A stretch of DNA of 64,000 nt from Rhizobium halophilum (GTDB taxonomy: Bacteria; Pseudomonadota; Alphaproteobacteria; Rhizobiales; Rhizobiaceae). The notes under the pieces were generated by a model that did not search any database, was not told the DNA's origin, and saw nothing but the letters and a program-made list of their open reading frames with translations. The position numbers were made by a program, and so were the translations under genes. The stretch is from positions 62,001 through 126,000 of the forward strand of contig NZ_JAKJHS010000009.1 of assembly GCF_021648825.1 (NCBI RefSeq). The letters are read 5' to 3'. Each line of letters opens with the position of its first letter. The first letter of the stretch is position 1. This document shows, in pieces, positions 8,257 to 17,887 of the stretch.

Positions 8257-9255
8257 TTACCCTGCACTGCGCAGGCTGCGGCCTGAGCGAAGAACGCGCA
8301 CGCCCTGCGACTGGTCCGGCTGATCCTCGCTTTGCGGCCCGGCAAACTCGCTTTCCCGCGCCGTATAACCGTCCGCTCGCCGCCAGGCCTCCACGCGTCG
8401 ACCGCACTCGGACGCGTCAAGGGCGTTCCACAGGAACTGCGCGCGGCTCATGCCGTTCGTGATGGTGAGCAGATGGGAGTAAAGGCGGCCGAGCACGTAG
8501 ATCGCGTCCGCCTCGGCCATGGCGAGCGCCTTTAGCGTCGTCGCCAACTGCTGCCCCGAAATGTCGAGAAGGATGCGCTCCGCAAGCCAGCGGCTAGCGG
8601 AAAGGCTGTCGGCGAGCGCGGTTGCAAACGGTCCCCCTTCGCGGTTGCGCGCAAACCGCACCAGCAGCGCCTCCTGCACCGGGGTGAGTGTCCGCAACCC
8701 CAGCCGGTCATCTTCGGCCGGGTTGATCTGGCCGGCAAGCGTCTTGATGTGCTGGCGGAGCTTTTCTTCGCGCAACAGACGGTCGGTTTCGGCTTTTACC
8801 GCCGCCTCGTTTGCGGGTTTCGCGTCGGTCCTGGGCTCTGCTCCCTTTGCAGGCTCCGCCGTCTCCACGTGCGCTGCCGGGCGATCATGACGCAGGCTCA
8901 CCAGGGCGTCGATCACCTTCGGCGACAGATATTCGCGAAGCACGATCGCCTTCACATGCGCCGTGCCTTGCGTCCGTGCGATGGCAATCAGCGTATCGTC
9001 GCTGAGGCAGGGGGATGCCGCGACGAAGGGAGCGGCAATGGCAATCGGTTGCGAGGCGATGAAGAAGGCAACGGCTGGCGGTACTGTTTTCGACTGCGAC
9101 AAGGCGGCCACGGCTTGGCGGCGTGCTTCGTCGCTAGAGGCGGAAAACAGCGGCCCAAAGAGTTCCGCAAATTGCCGAAGTTCAGATCGGGAAGGGTGAG
9201 GCAGGCTCTCGAAACTCGTTACGGTGGCAATCAAGACCACGTCCTTCCTGCGCAT
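8257..9255 (-). CDS. DUF2336 domain protein
   Basis: About 332 residues from ATG 9255. The DUF2336 pattern is spread over most of the protein: SRSELRQFAELFGPLFSASS near the start, repeated short alpha-helical units (AIARTQGTAHVKAIVLREYL), then a Lys/Glu-rich linker and a C-terminal block VLGRLYSHLLTITNGMSRAQ. The open frame extends upstream to 9492 but those residues do not look conserved and are not preceded by a ribosome site. A TTG at 9234 with AGGAAGG eight bases upstream is another possible start. DUF2336 proteins are HEAT-like and of unknown function in alphaproteobacteria. Confidence 0.75.
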   Translation of the reverse strand: MRRKDVVLIATVTSFESLPHPSRSELRQFAELFGPLFSASSDEARRQAVAALSQSKTVPPAVAFFIASQPIAIAAPFVAASPCLSDDTLIAIARTQGTAHVKAIVLREYLSPKVIDALVSLRHDRPAAHVETAEPAKGAEPRTDAKPANEAAVKAETDRLLREEKLRQHIKTLAGQINPAEDDRLGLRTLTPVQEALLVRFARNREGGPFATALADSLSASRWLAERILLDISGQQLATTLKALAMAEADAIYVLGRLYSHLLTITNGMSRAQFLWNALDASECGRRVEAWRRADGYTARESEFAGPQSEDQPDQSQGVRVLRSGRSLRSAG

Positions 9256-9847
9256 GGCGAGAGGCCTCTCAAGATCTCGAAACTGGTCCGTCACGGCCAT
9301 ACTCACGTTACGCAATACAAACACACGGCAGCACGCCATCGGCACGAAGAGGATCGCCGGCAGCTGAGCCCGCCAACCCTTCGCCAGGGACCGCTGGAGG
9401 AGTTGCCACCGCCGCGCATCCCGCCCGTCATGGTAAACCGGAAGGTAACAAACCAGGGTTAATGGCCGGTGAAGACGCAGAGTGACCCGCAACGGGACAG
9501 GGATCGGGTTCCGCGCGCAAATGTGATCGCGCCCGATGTGAACAAAATGTCACACCCGGCGTTTTTGCTGGTGATGCGGCGGATTTGCGCTGCATCATTT
9601 ATTAGCATTAACGAATGGTTTACCGATCGCTGGCTCAAATGCGGTTCGGCGCGGGAAACCGGCCGCTCCGGACGTTCACGCAGGTGACGTTGGAGACGCC
9701 GGTTCAGAAGACCGGCTGCATGTCGCGATGCGCCGCAAGGCGCGGCGACGAGTAAGGCGCAGATGCCCGAGAAGGATGCGTCTGCCCGCGAAGGGTAGGG
9801 TGAAATCGAACCGTCTTCATCCGTCTCGACCGATCAAGGAGACGAGC
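9256..9847. other. Intergenic region between divergent genes
   Basis: About 590 bases between the DUF2336 start and the small gene at 9848. I find no convincing coding frame: the frames that are open here have Arg-rich, noncoding-like composition. The central part (9540-9640) is richer in A and T and is where both divergent promoters should lie. A proline/arginine-rich frame on the minus strand is the upstream continuation of the DUF2336 frame. Confidence 0.4.
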
Positions 9848-10033
9848 ATGGCAGAGATCGTAGTGCTGAACACATGGCGCGAACAGCAGCGCCGCAAGCC
9901 GGAGATCATGATCGGCAGGAGCCAGGAGCCCGAAAGCGCCCAGCTTTTGATGTTCACGGGCGTTCGTTATGAGCGGCTCGAGAGCATGGTGCCTCAGGCG
10001 CCGTCCCGATCCATGATGTTCGAACAGAACTGA
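9848..10033 (+). CDS. Small conserved-looking hypothetical protein, 61 aa
   Basis: Starts at ATG 9848 with AAGGAG seven bases upstream, a strong ribosome site. The protein begins MAEIVVLNTWREQQRRKPE, has no membrane segment, and ends with PSRSMMFEQN. Composition looks like a real soluble protein, and short proteins of this kind are found in Rhizobiaceae, but I do not recognise a family. Its neighbour downstream is on the other strand. Confidence 0.55.
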   Translation: MAEIVVLNTWREQQRRKPEIMIGRSQEPESAQLLMFTGVRYERLESMVPQAPSRSMMFEQN

Positions 10034-10051
10034 GGGAGCGGTTTGGAACCC

Positions 10052-10606
10052 TCACCTTTGTCGCCAGTCGAACGGCGTGCAGACCGCTTCTGAAAGAAAC
10101 TTGGTCGCACCGGGAGCAAAGCTCGGCTGCGGCACCATTGTCCTGAGGACCACATAGCCGTCCGCCTGCTGCGTCTCCACGAGGATCGACTGGGCAATCG
10201 GCTCCGGCAAGGATTTGCGCAAAACCGTCAACTGCACCGGGGTCGCCAGAACGACGTCGAGGATCCCTGCCGCGGCGGTTCGGTCGTTGATGCTGAAGAC
10301 TTCGTTGGAAGCGGGATCATAGATCGCCATCGACCAGAACGGTACCTGTCCGCTGGCGTAGACACGGATCGGCCCTTGCGAAATGTCGTAGGCGCAGACC
10401 GAGGTTTCGAGGAACGGATCGTTCTGCACGAGACCTGCCCGGTCGGGGCTGTCCGGCAGGCGGTGGAACACGTGCCGGTCGCCTTCGGCGAGCACGCGCG
10501 TATAGGCATCCTTTTCGCTGAAATAGGGGAGCGACAGAATGATCACGAGGTGAAGCAGCGCAGCGCCGACAAGGCCCGTAAGAACAGCAAACAACGCCTT
10601 AAGCAT
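10052..10606 (-). CDS. DUF1254 domain protein, single membrane helix
   Basis: A 184-residue protein with an N-terminal membrane helix (MLKALFAVLTGLVGAALLHL) and a periplasmic domain matching the short DUF1254 type: NDPFLETSVCAYDISQGPIR, SGQVPFWSMAIYDPAS and a C-terminal cysteine in SEAVCTPFDW. Its start overlaps the end of the DUF1214 gene by eight bases, so the two are translated together. DUF1254/DUF1214 pairs occur in many alphaproteobacteria, often near cell-envelope genes. Their biochemical role is not established. Confidence 0.85.
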   Translation of the reverse strand: MLKALFAVLTGLVGAALLHLVIILSLPYFSEKDAYTRVLAEGDRHVFHRLPDSPDRAGLVQNDPFLETSVCAYDISQGPIRVYASGQVPFWSMAIYDPASNEVFSINDRTAAAGILDVVLATPVQLTVLRKSLPEPIAQSILVETQQADGYVVLRTMVPQPSFAPGATKFLSEAVCTPFDWRQR

Positions 10607-11186
10607 TGCCGCATCCGATGTTCTCGATGGCCGGCATGGAAAGGTCGATCACTCCCGAGCTTCCCGCCGCGGGCGTGTCGAGCAGTGTCAGCCGCATGCG
10701 GAACCGGCCCCGCTCGGGGATGGCCAGCCAGTTCCGCGGCTGCGCATCGTTGGAGACCTGGATCTCGAAGGATCCGTCCGTTTGGCGCAGGATGGAGCGG
10801 GAATTCAGCGCCACCGGCAAGTCGCTGTCCTGCGGACGGTTGGTACGGCCATTCTGCAACGTGTAGAGCGTCCAGATGCGTGCTGGCGGGGTGTGGCCGA
10901 CGATCTTGTAGGAACAGTCGGAGCGCAGCGTCGCCCCCGTCTCATCCGTCCCGGCGGTGAAGGTCAGTCCCTCTGCGCTGCCGTAGAGGAGGGCGCCTGC
11001 GGCCGCCCGATGAGACTTGGCGTAGGGATCTGCCTTAGCCGTCTGCGCCTCGGGAAAAGCCTCCCAGGCGCCGAGCCGGATCGCACCGAACCCGGTGGTC
11101 GCCTCAAGCGCCCACAGCGTCGACCAGATTCCACCGCCGAAGGCGATCGACAGCGCAATGGCGACTAGGAACGGAACACGAAACAC
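10599..11186 (-). CDS. DUF1214 domain protein, single membrane helix
   Basis: A 195-residue protein with an N-terminal hydrophobic segment (VPFLVAIALSIAFGGGIW) and a periplasmic DUF1214 domain: ADPYAKSHRAAAGALLYGSA, then LRSDCSYKIVGHTPPARIWT and SNDAQPRNWLAIPERGRFRM near the end. The conserved Cys in RSDCSY and in NIGCGNA could pair. It lies 123 bases downstream of the penicillin-binding protein on the same strand and overlaps the DUF1254 gene, so the three may form an envelope operon. Confidence 0.85.
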   Translation of the reverse strand: MFRVPFLVAIALSIAFGGGIWSTLWALEATTGFGAIRLGAWEAFPEAQTAKADPYAKSHRAAAGALLYGSAEGLTFTAGTDETGATLRSDCSYKIVGHTPPARIWTLYTLQNGRTNRPQDSDLPVALNSRSILRQTDGSFEIQVSNDAQPRNWLAIPERGRFRMRLTLLDTPAAGSSGVIDLSMPAIENIGCGNA

Positions 11187-11309
11187 GGGAAAGGCATGCC
11201 CTCAACAACGACAGGCGAGGGTTAGCACTGATTCTGCTGGAAAGGAACGACAAACAGGCGTTGCCCTTCGAAGGCTCTGGCCCAGGCGCGGGTTGCGGAC
11301 GCGCGTTGG

Positions 11310-13553
11310 CTATCGAGCGACGGCGGGGCCTGCGTCGTTCTCTCCCTCGACCGATCCCGTCACCGTGGCATCGGCAAGCTTGGCAGTAGCCGGAAGAAGC
11401 GGTGAAGCGGCCTTCAGGGACTCGGCGATCCGGCGCAGCACGCGGGTGGATTCGGCCGACATGGAGCGTGGTCGAACCAGCGGCGGAAGCGCTTCCTCGT
11501 TCTCTTCCGCCTTCGCAACGACCTGTTCCTTCTTCTCGCCTTCGGGGAAGGGGTTCTCGATGCCCGGGATCGGCTTCAGCTCGATGCCTTGATGGGCATA
11601 ATCCATCAGCTTCTTGAAGGTCATGGCCGGTAGCGACCCGCCCGTCATGTTGTCCATCGGCGTATAGTCGTCATTGCCGAACCAGACGGCGGCGGTGTAG
11701 TTGCCGGTAAAGCCGACGAACCAGGCGTCGCGATAGCTTTGGGAGGTGCCGGTCTTGCCGGCGGTCAGGACGCCGTCGACAGCGGCGCGCCGTGCGGTGC
11801 CGTTATAGGGAATGTTGGTCAGGATGCGGTTCATCGACGACAGCGCCTGTTCGGAAAGCACCCGGTTTGCCGGCGGCTCGTCGCGCTGGAAGTCGTAAAG
11901 AACCTCGCCGCCGTAGCCGACCACCTGTGCTATGCCGTGACGACGCGACTGCAGGCCGCCCGCGGGCATCACGGCATAGGCAGTCGCCTGATCCAGCACT
12001 GTTACTTCGGACGTGCCGAGCGGAATGGTCTTGTCGGTCCGCAGTGGCGTTTCCACGCCCATGGCCTTTGCGAGTTCGGCGATCCGCTCCGTTCCAAGCT
12101 CGTCCTTGGCGAGACGCACTGGCACCGTGTTGTAGGACTGCGACATGGCCGTCATCAGCGTGACCTTGCCCTTGTAGGAGCGCCCGTAGTTCTGCGGCGA
12201 CCATCCCCGCCAGGTCACGGGAGCGTCGGAAACCACCGATTCCGGCGTAAAGCCTTTTTCCATCGCTGCCGCATAGGTATAGAGCTTGAAGGACGAGCCT
12301 GGCTGCCGCAGCGCCCGCGTTGCGCGGTTGAACTGGCTTTCGCCATAGTCGCGCCCGCCGACCATTGCCCGCACGGCTCCGCCATTCTCGATCATCACCA
12401 TGGCGCCCTGCTTGGCGCGGTAGCCTTCACCGTATTCGCGAAGGCTTGATTCCATGGCCGTTTCCGCCGCCGCCTGAAGCCCCATGTCGATCGTCGTGCG
12501 CACGATCACGGAGCGTTCCTTGATCTTTCCCTGCTTGGCCAGCCGCTGCACCTCGTCGAAGGCCCAATCAAGAAAATAGTCCGGTGCTTTCACTTCGGCC
12601 CGGTCGATGACGGTGGCTGGGCTGCGCCGGGCACCGATGACCTGACCTTCGGTCATCAGGCCACTCTGCACGAGATTGGTCAGAACCTCGTTGGCGCGGC
12701 CGCGCGCTGCCGGGAGATTGACGTGGGGTGCATATTTGGCAGGGGCCTTGAACAGGCCCGCCAGCATCGCGCTCTCCGCGAGGTTCACCTCGGTGATGTT
12801 CTTGCCGAAGTAGAATTGTGCCGCGGCCGCCGCCCCGAAGGTGCCGCCGCCCATATAGGCGCGGTCGAGGTAGTAGGCGAGGATCTCCTTCTTGGAGAGG
12901 TTCGCCTCGAGCCAGAGCGCCAGGAAGGCCTCCTTGATCTTGCGCTCGAAGGAGCGCTCGTTGGTCAAGAACAGGTTCTTGGCGAGCTGCTGGGTCAGCG
13001 TCGAACCGCCTTGGACCACGCCGCCAGCCTTGGCGTTCTCGTTCATGGCGCGTGCGAGGCCGAAGAAATCGATGCCGAAATGGTCGAAGAACCGCCGGTC
13101 TTCCGTCGCCAGAACCGCCTTGATCAGGTGGTCGGGCAATTCATCGATTGGAACGGAATCCTCGTGGATGATGCCGCGATGGCCGATCGTGTTGCCGTAG
13201 CGGTCGAGGAAGGTAACGGCGAAATCGCCACGATTGCGCCAATCTTCTTTGGTTTCTTCGAAGGCGGGCAAGGCGAGTGCCAGAAGCACGACGGCGCCGA
13301 CGGTGCCGAGCGTCATGGCTTCTCCGGCGAGTTCGAACATCCCTTTCTTCCAGCCCCGGACGCGGAACCTGCGGGAAAAAATGGTGATTTCTTCCCAGAT
13401 TTCGCCAAGCTGGAAGCCGAGGTTCCACACGGTGGCGTCGATCCAGGAATCGATGCGCAGCAGCAGGTGGCGCTTCCTGCGCGGCGGCTGGTTCTGCATC
13501 CCTGGCCGGTTCTCCGGCCCGGTACCCGTATCGTCCTGCACTGGTGCCCCCAA
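11310..13553 (-). CDS. Class A penicillin-binding protein (PBP1A family)
   Basis: A 747-residue bifunctional peptidoglycan synthase. A basic cytoplasmic N-terminus is followed by one membrane helix (about residues 78-96). The glycosyltransferase domain (GT51) has the catalytic Glu in ATEDRRFFDHFGID and the GGSTLTQQLAKNLFL motif. The transpeptidase domain has the three active-site motifs: SSFK (in RQPGSSFKLYTYA), SYN (SQSYNT) and KTGT (LTAGKTGTSQSYRDAWFVG). The C-terminal tail is Pro/Glu-rich. It polymerises and crosslinks peptidoglycan on the outer face of the inner membrane. The open frame starts at 13553; the start of the cytoplasmic tail is not certain. Confidence 0.95.
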   Translation of the reverse strand: MGAPVQDDTGTGPENRPGMQNQPPRRKRHLLLRIDSWIDATVWNLGFQLGEIWEEITIFSRRFRVRGWKKGMFELAGEAMTLGTVGAVVLLALALPAFEETKEDWRNRGDFAVTFLDRYGNTIGHRGIIHEDSVPIDELPDHLIKAVLATEDRRFFDHFGIDFFGLARAMNENAKAGGVVQGGSTLTQQLAKNLFLTNERSFERKIKEAFLALWLEANLSKKEILAYYLDRAYMGGGTFGAAAAAQFYFGKNITEVNLAESAMLAGLFKAPAKYAPHVNLPAARGRANEVLTNLVQSGLMTEGQVIGARRSPATVIDRAEVKAPDYFLDWAFDEVQRLAKQGKIKERSVIVRTTIDMGLQAAAETAMESSLREYGEGYRAKQGAMVMIENGGAVRAMVGGRDYGESQFNRATRALRQPGSSFKLYTYAAAMEKGFTPESVVSDAPVTWRGWSPQNYGRSYKGKVTLMTAMSQSYNTVPVRLAKDELGTERIAELAKAMGVETPLRTDKTIPLGTSEVTVLDQATAYAVMPAGGLQSRRHGIAQVVGYGGEVLYDFQRDEPPANRVLSEQALSSMNRILTNIPYNGTARRAAVDGVLTAGKTGTSQSYRDAWFVGFTGNYTAAVWFGNDDYTPMDNMTGGSLPAMTFKKLMDYAHQGIELKPIPGIENPFPEGEKKEQVVAKAEENEEALPPLVRPRSMSAESTRVLRRIAESLKAASPLLPATAKLADATVTGSVEGENDAGPAVAR

Positions 13554-13707
13554 TCATCATGCCGGTCGCTTGACGCCGCCATCATGAGCGGCCAGAGCTG
13601 CAGGCAGTCGTCTTCAGCAATAGCTGATGTAATGTCGTTTTACGATAACATAAACGCAACAGGCTAAGTCGCCCGGCGCGCCAATGGTTCCTTGTACGGA
13701 TAAGTGA

Positions 13708-14172
13708 ATGAGCGAGCTTCCCTTCTGGAAGATTAAGACACTGGAAGAGATGGACCAGGTCGAGTGGGAAAGCCTGTGCGACGGCTGCGGCCTCTGCTGC
13801 CTGAACAAGCTGGAAGACTGGGATACGGGCGATGTCGTCTTCACCTCCGTCCGCTGCCGGCTGATGGATGGCGACAGCTGTCGCTGCACCGATTACGAGA
13901 ACCGCCAGGCGACGGTCCCTGAATGCATCCAGCTCACCCCGGCAGCGGTCGACGAGATCACCTGGCTGCCGCCGACCTGCGGCTACCGCCTGATCCGCGA
14001 AGGTCATGACCTTTATTGGTGGCACCCGCTCGTTTCCGGTGACCCAGAAACCGTCCACCAGGCCGGCATCTCCGCCCGCGGCCACGAAACCGTGAGCGAA
14101 GCGAACGTGCCGGTGGAGGATTTCGAAACCTATGTGGTGGACTGGCCGTGGAAGGTGGGGGAGGAGGCTTGA
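13708..14172 (+). CDS. YcgN/UPF0260 family cysteine-cluster protein
   Basis: A 154-residue protein with the UPF0260 (YcgN) pattern: [15 protein letters not shown], then a cysteine cluster [19 protein letters not shown], further cysteines in [19 protein letters not shown] and VPECIQL, and [15 protein letters not shown]. The arrangement resembles the zinc/iron-chelating CxxCxxCC family. It is a cytoplasmic protein of unknown function. It is divergent from the penicillin-binding protein with about 150 bases between them, which contain both promoters; the A/T-rich stretch at 13640-13655 fits a promoter. Confidence 0.93.
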   Translation: MSELPFWKIKTLEEMDQVEWESLCDGCGLCCLNKLEDWDTGDVVFTSVRCRLMDGDSCRCTDYENRQATVPECIQLTPAAVDEITWLPPTCGYRLIREGHDLYWWHPLVSGDPETVHQAGISARGHETVSEANVPVEDFETYVVDWPWKVGEEA

Positions 14173-14206
14173 ATCGGGCGGCTTCTCCTCCGGGCCTCGG
14201 CCGTGC

Positions 14207-14218
14207 TATACATGTATA
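14207..14218. promoter_or_regulatory. Palindromic operator candidate of the RelB-like antitoxin
   Basis: The 12-base stretch TATACATGTATA is a perfect palindrome 15 bases upstream of the antitoxin ATG. Ribbon-helix-helix antitoxins usually bind such palindromes to repress their own promoter; it also looks like a -10 region. The role is inferred from position. Confidence 0.5.
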
Positions 14219-14233
14219 GTCAAAGAGGATGCC

Positions 14234-14458
14234 ATGCTTGCACTACGACTTCCCCCGGACATTGAAGCTCGTCTTGAGGATCTTGCGCGACTGACGGGCC
14301 GGAGCAAGAGCTTTTACGCCCGGGAGGCGATCCTCGCCCACCTCGATGATCTGGAAGACTACTACCTTGCCGAGCAGCGCACGGGGGCGCTGGAGCGCGG
14401 TGAGAGCGGCACCATCCCGCTTGCCGATGCCATGAAGACATATGGCCTGGGCAATTGA
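14234..14458 (+). CDS. RelB/ribbon-helix-helix antitoxin
   Basis: 74 residues from ATG 14234, with AGAGGAT upstream. The N-terminal half is a ribbon-helix-helix DNA-binding fold: MLALRLPPDIEARLEDLA followed by LTGRSKSFYAREAILAHLDD. The C-terminal part (ALERGESGTIPLADAMKTYG) is the usual toxin-binding tail with the IPL...MK..G pattern of RelB-like antitoxins. Its stop lies inside the toxin reading frame (17-base overlap), the usual layout of a type II module. The palindrome-like TATACATGTATA upstream (14207-14218) is a likely autoregulatory operator. The partner toxin is frameshifted, so the antitoxin may be orphaned. Confidence 0.88.
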   Translation: MLALRLPPDIEARLEDLARLTGRSKSFYAREAILAHLDDLEDYYLAEQRTGALERGESGTIPLADAMKTYGLGN

Positions 14459-14713
14459 GCTTCATCGGGATGCAGAACGCGATCTTTCAAGGATTGGAAC
14501 CGAGAATGCGCGCGCATCCTGAAATTCCTCCATCAGCGTCTCGCCACTCTCGATGATCCGCGCTCAATCGGGGAAGCCCTGCACGGACCAGTGTTGGGCA
14601 AGTACTGGAAATACCCGGTAGGCGACCATCGCATCATTGCGGACATCCAGGACGAAGTCATTCGCATCGTGATTGTCCGCATCGGTCACCGCAGACAGGT
14701 CTACCACCGATAA
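14442..14713 (+). pseudogene. RelE/ParE-type toxin, single-base frameshift
   Basis: Starts at ATG 14442 inside the antitoxin gene. The first frame reads MAWAIELHRDAERDLSRIG and then TENAR and runs into a TGA at 14520. Shifting the frame by one base near 14508-14516 restores a typical RelE toxin: ...RRILKFLHQRLATLDDPRS, then GEALHGPVLGKYWKYPVGD, HRIIADIQDEVIRIVIVRIG and HRRQVYHR, ending in TAA at 14711-14713. RelE cleaves mRNA in the ribosome; the conserved basic and aromatic residues (K-YWKYPVGDHRI, GHRRQVY) are present in the second part. The shift equals loss of one base in a GC run. It is either a recently dead toxin or a sequencing error. Confidence 0.85.
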
Positions 14714-14716
14714 CCC

Positions 14717-15376
14717 CTAGCTCAACTTCCGCCGCCGCTCCAGTTCGGCTTCCGTTGGTTGCTCGAACTCGAAGGAGCCGGTAGCGACCGGGCCGGCACT
14801 GACGTAGCGGTTCACCACGATCCCGGAGCCGGAGGCCTTCGAACCGAGGAGCTTCAACGTCACGGGGGCTGCGCCGTCGCCGAACAGCCGCTTGCCGCTG
14901 CCGAGGATGACCGGGAAGACCGAGACGTACATCTCGTCCACCAGTCCGTGCCGGAACAGCGTCTGCAGGAAGTCCGTCGAGCCTTGGGTAAGGAGGTTCG
15001 GCCCGTCCTCCTTCTTCAGTTCTCCCAGCGTCTCGACCACGTCGGTGCCGAGCGTCCGGCTGTTCTGCCAGTCGAGCGCCATTCCTGGGTCTCGGGTGGC
15101 AACATATTTCGTGATCCGGTCGAACAGCGAGCCGATCGGATCGTCGGCGCCGGCATAGGGCCAGTGGGCAGCGAAGATGTCGTAGGTCTTGCGCCCGAGC
15201 AGCAGGTCGAAGGGTTCGGAAAACATCTCGTCCACTGCCTTGCCCATGTCCTCGTCGAAGAAGGGAAAGGCCCAGCCGCCGTGCCGGAAGCCTCCGCTCG
15301 GGTCCTCGTCCGGGCCGCCGGGTGCCTGCATCACGCCGTCGAGGCTGGTGAATGCGCCGACAATGATCTTCCTCAT
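14717..15376 (-). CDS. Dihydrofolate reductase family protein (RibD C-terminal-like)
   Basis: 219 residues from ATG 15376, which has GGGAG eight bases upstream. The sequence begins MRKIIVGAFTSLDGVMQAPG, typical of the YwjB/YyaP dihydrofolate reductase family, and has FDLLLGRKTYDIFAAHWP and the nucleotide-binding LLTQGSTDFLQTLFRHGLVDE. These proteins share the fold of RibD-C and bind NADPH, but most are not true DHFR; the substrate is unknown. It ends three bases after the frameshifted toxin and is convergent with it. Confidence 0.9.
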   Translation of the reverse strand: MRKIIVGAFTSLDGVMQAPGGPDEDPSGGFRHGGWAFPFFDEDMGKAVDEMFSEPFDLLLGRKTYDIFAAHWPYAGADDPIGSLFDRITKYVATRDPGMALDWQNSRTLGTDVVETLGELKKEDGPNLLTQGSTDFLQTLFRHGLVDEMYVSVFPVILGSGKRLFGDGAAPVTLKLLGSKASGSGIVVNRYVSAGPVATGSFEFEQPTEAELERRRKLS

Positions 15377-15468
15377 CGCTCTACTCCCGTCTTTGATGAA
15401 TTCCGGCCCAAGGACGCGGGCAGAAACACGTTTCCGACACGCTTCGTGAATTTCTCTGCACATCGCGC

Positions 15469-15497
15469 TTGACCTTCCAATGATGGGAAGGTCCACC
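15469..15497 (+). promoter_or_regulatory. CueR-type copper-responsive promoter upstream of copA
   Basis: A TTGACC -35 box (15469-15474) is followed after 19 bases by CACCTA as -10. The long spacer contains a perfect interrupted palindrome, ACCTTCC at 15472-15478 and GGAAGGT at 15486-15492, with a seven-base centre. This layout (overlapping -35, 19-base spacer) is the hallmark of MerR-family promoters activated by CueR/HmrR. It lies 30 bases upstream of the copA start. Confidence 0.92.
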
Positions 15498-15522
15498 TAT
15501 ATGCGGAACAGAGGATTCCGCC

Positions 15523-17877
15523 ATGAACCAGACCGTCAAACTGCCCCATATCGAGCCGATCAGCATTCCCGTCGAAGGCATGACCTGTGCTTCCTGCGTG
15601 CGCCGCGTGGAAACCGCCGCCGCCAAGGTGCCGGGCGTGGCGACAAGCTCCGTCAACTTCGCGACAAAGAAGCTGACGGTCGAACCGACTGACGACTTTT
15701 CACCGGAGGCGCTGACGGCGGCGATCGAGAAGGTCGGCTACGAGGTTCCCGCCGGCGCCATGCAGCGGGCGCTTCGGGATGCGGGCTATGCGGCCCCCGC
15801 GGCCGATCCGCATGCCGGTCACGGCGCGCACGAGCATGCGCATCACGAACACGCCGCCGATGAGCCAGCCGGCCATGACCACATGCACATGCATGGCGAC
15901 GCAACGCTGAAGCGCGACCTCGCCATTGCCGCTGTCCTCACCCTGCCACTCTTCGTGCTGGAAATGGGCGGTCACGTCTATGAGCCCCTGCACCACTGGC
16001 TGATGGGCGTGATCTCCACGCAGAACCTCTATTACCTGTATTTCGCGCTGGCGACGATCGTCATCTTCTGGCCGGGCCTGCGCTTCCTCAAGACCGGCCT
16101 GCCGGCGCTCTTCCATGGGGCGCCCGAGATGAACTCGCTCGTTGCCGTCGGCGTGCTGGCGGCCTACGGCTATTCGCTGGTCGCCACCTTCCTGCCCGGA
16201 CTGCTGCCGGAAAATGCCCGCTATGTCTATTACGAGGCCGCGACCGTCATCGTCACGCTGATCCTCTTCGGCCGCATGCTGGAAGCGCGCGCCAGCGGCC
16301 GCGCCAGCCAGGCGATCTCCAAGCTCGCCGGCCTGCAGGCCAAGACTGCCCGCGTCGAGCGCGACGGCAGGGCCGTCGATATCCCAACCGAGGACGTGGT
16401 GGTGGGTGACGTGGTCGTCATCCGGCCGGGCGAGCGCATCCCGGTGGACGGCACCGTGATCGACGGCGCCTCGCATGTGGATGAATCGATGATCTCCGGC
16501 GAGCCCGTCCCGGTGGAGAAAGGCGAGGGCGCCACCGTCACCGGCGGAACCATCAACAAGACCGGCTCCTTCCGCTTCCGGGCGGAAAAGGTCGGCCGCG
16601 ATACCATGCTGGCGCAGATCATCCGCATGGTGGAGCAGGCGCAAGGTGCCAAGCTGCCCATCCAGACCATGGTCGACAAGGTGACAGCCTGGTTCGTGCC
16701 GGCCGTCATTGCACTCGCCGTCGCAACCTTCTTCGTCTGGCTCGTCTTCGGCCCCTCGCTCAGCCATGCGGTGGTCGCCGCCGTCGCCGTCCTCATCATC
16801 GCCTGCCCCTGCGCCATGGGGCTTGCCGTGCCGACCTCGATCATGGTGGGGTCCGGCCGCGCCGCCGAACTCGGCGTCCTTTTCCGCAAGGGCGATGCGC
16901 TGCAGGAACTGCGTGTCGTCGACATGGTCGTATTCGACAAGACCGGCACGATCACCAAGGGCCAGCCGGAACTGACCGATCTCGTCGCGGCCGAAGGCTT
17001 TGCCGAGGATGAGGTCCTGGCGCTCGTCGCGGCCGTCGAGGCGCGCTCGGAACACCCGATTGCCGAGGCCATCGTTCGGGCGGCAGAGGAGAAGGGGCTG
17101 GCCGTGCCCGAGGCAGCCGGCTTCCAGGCCACCGCCGGCTACGGCATCGAGGCTGACGTTGCCGGTCGTCGGATCGCCGTCGGTGCCGACCGCTTCATGG
17201 AAAAGCTCGGCCTGTCCGTCGCATCCTTCGCAGAGGCTGCCGGCCGGCTGGGCGATGAAGGCAAGACGCCGCTCTATGCCGCCATCGACGGCAAGGTTGC
17301 GGCTGCGATTGCCGTCGCCGATCCGATCAAGCCGGGCAGCGCCGCGGCGATTGCCGCGATGAAGGAGATGGGGCTGACCGTTGCCATGGTCACCGGCGAC
17401 AACCGCCGCACGGCGGAAGCCGTCGCCCGCCAGGCCGGCATCGACCACGTCGTGGCGGAAGTCCTGCCCGACGGAAAGGTTGCCGCCATCCATGACCTTC
17501 GCGCCGGAGGCCGCAAGCTTGCCTTCGTCGGCGACGGCATCAACGATGCGCCGGCACTCGCCGAGGCCGATATCGGCATTGCGGTCGGGACCGGCACGGA
17601 TGTGGCTATTGAAAGCGCCGACGTCGTGCTCTCTGGTGGCGCGCTGTCCGGCGTGGCAGATGCCATTGCCGTCAGCCGCGCGACGATCCGCAACATCAAG
17701 GAGAACCTGTTCTGGGCCTTCGGCTACAACGTGGCGCTGATCCCGGTCGCCGCCGGCGTTCTCTATCCGGCCTTCGGCATCCAGCTGTCGCCAATGATCG
17801 CTGCCGGCGCCATGGCCTTCTCCAGCGTCTTCGTCGTCCTCAATGCGCTGAGGCTGCGTGCGGTCAAGGTCAAGTAG
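15523..17877 (+). CDS. copA: Copper-exporting P1B-type ATPase
   Basis: 784 residues. An N-terminal heavy-metal domain has GMTCASC (Cys22, Cys25). A His-rich stretch (about residues 95-126, with [10 protein letters not shown] and HDHMHMHGD) lies between it and the membrane domain. The core has the CPC metal site (Cys428-Pro-Cys430), the phosphorylated Asp472 in DKTGT, SEHP with the class-typical HP pair, TGDN and GDGINDAP. It pumps Cu(I) out of the cytoplasm across the inner membrane; rhizobial homologues are called ActP. A CueR-type promoter precedes it, and cueR follows ten bases downstream. The extra His stretch could bind copper in the cytoplasm. Confidence 0.96.
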   Translation: MNQTVKLPHIEPISIPVEGMTCASCVRRVETAAAKVPGVATSSVNFATKKLTVEPTDDFSPEALTAAIEKVGYEVPAGAMQRALRDAGYAAPAADPHAGHGAHEHAHHEHAADEPAGHDHMHMHGDATLKRDLAIAAVLTLPLFVLEMGGHVYEPLHHWLMGVISTQNLYYLYFALATIVIFWPGLRFLKTGLPALFHGAPEMNSLVAVGVLAAYGYSLVATFLPGLLPENARYVYYEAATVIVTLILFGRMLEARASGRASQAISKLAGLQAKTARVERDGRAVDIPTEDVVVGDVVVIRPGERIPVDGTVIDGASHVDESMISGEPVPVEKGEGATVTGGTINKTGSFRFRAEKVGRDTMLAQIIRMVEQAQGAKLPIQTMVDKVTAWFVPAVIALAVATFFVWLVFGPSLSHAVVAAVAVLIIACPCAMGLAVPTSIMVGSGRAAELGVLFRKGDALQELRVVDMVVFDKTGTITKGQPELTDLVAAEGFAEDEVLALVAAVEARSEHPIAEAIVRAAEEKGLAVPEAAGFQATAGYGIEADVAGRRIAVGADRFMEKLGLSVASFAEAAGRLGDEGKTPLYAAIDGKVAAAIAVADPIKPGSAAAIAAMKEMGLTVAMVTGDNRRTAEAVARQAGIDHVVAEVLPDGKVAAIHDLRAGGRKLAFVGDGINDAPALAEADIGIAVGTGTDVAIESADVVLSGGALSGVADAIAVSRATIRNIKENLFWAFGYNVALIPVAAGVLYPAFGIQLSPMIAAGAMAFSSVFVVLNALRLRAVKVK

Positions 17878-17887
17878 GGGAGAAGCC

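Noticed and set aside
9256..9492. N-terminal extension of the DUF2336 protein
   Set aside because: The residues are not DUF2336-like, and internal starts at 9255 or 9234 have better ribosome sites.
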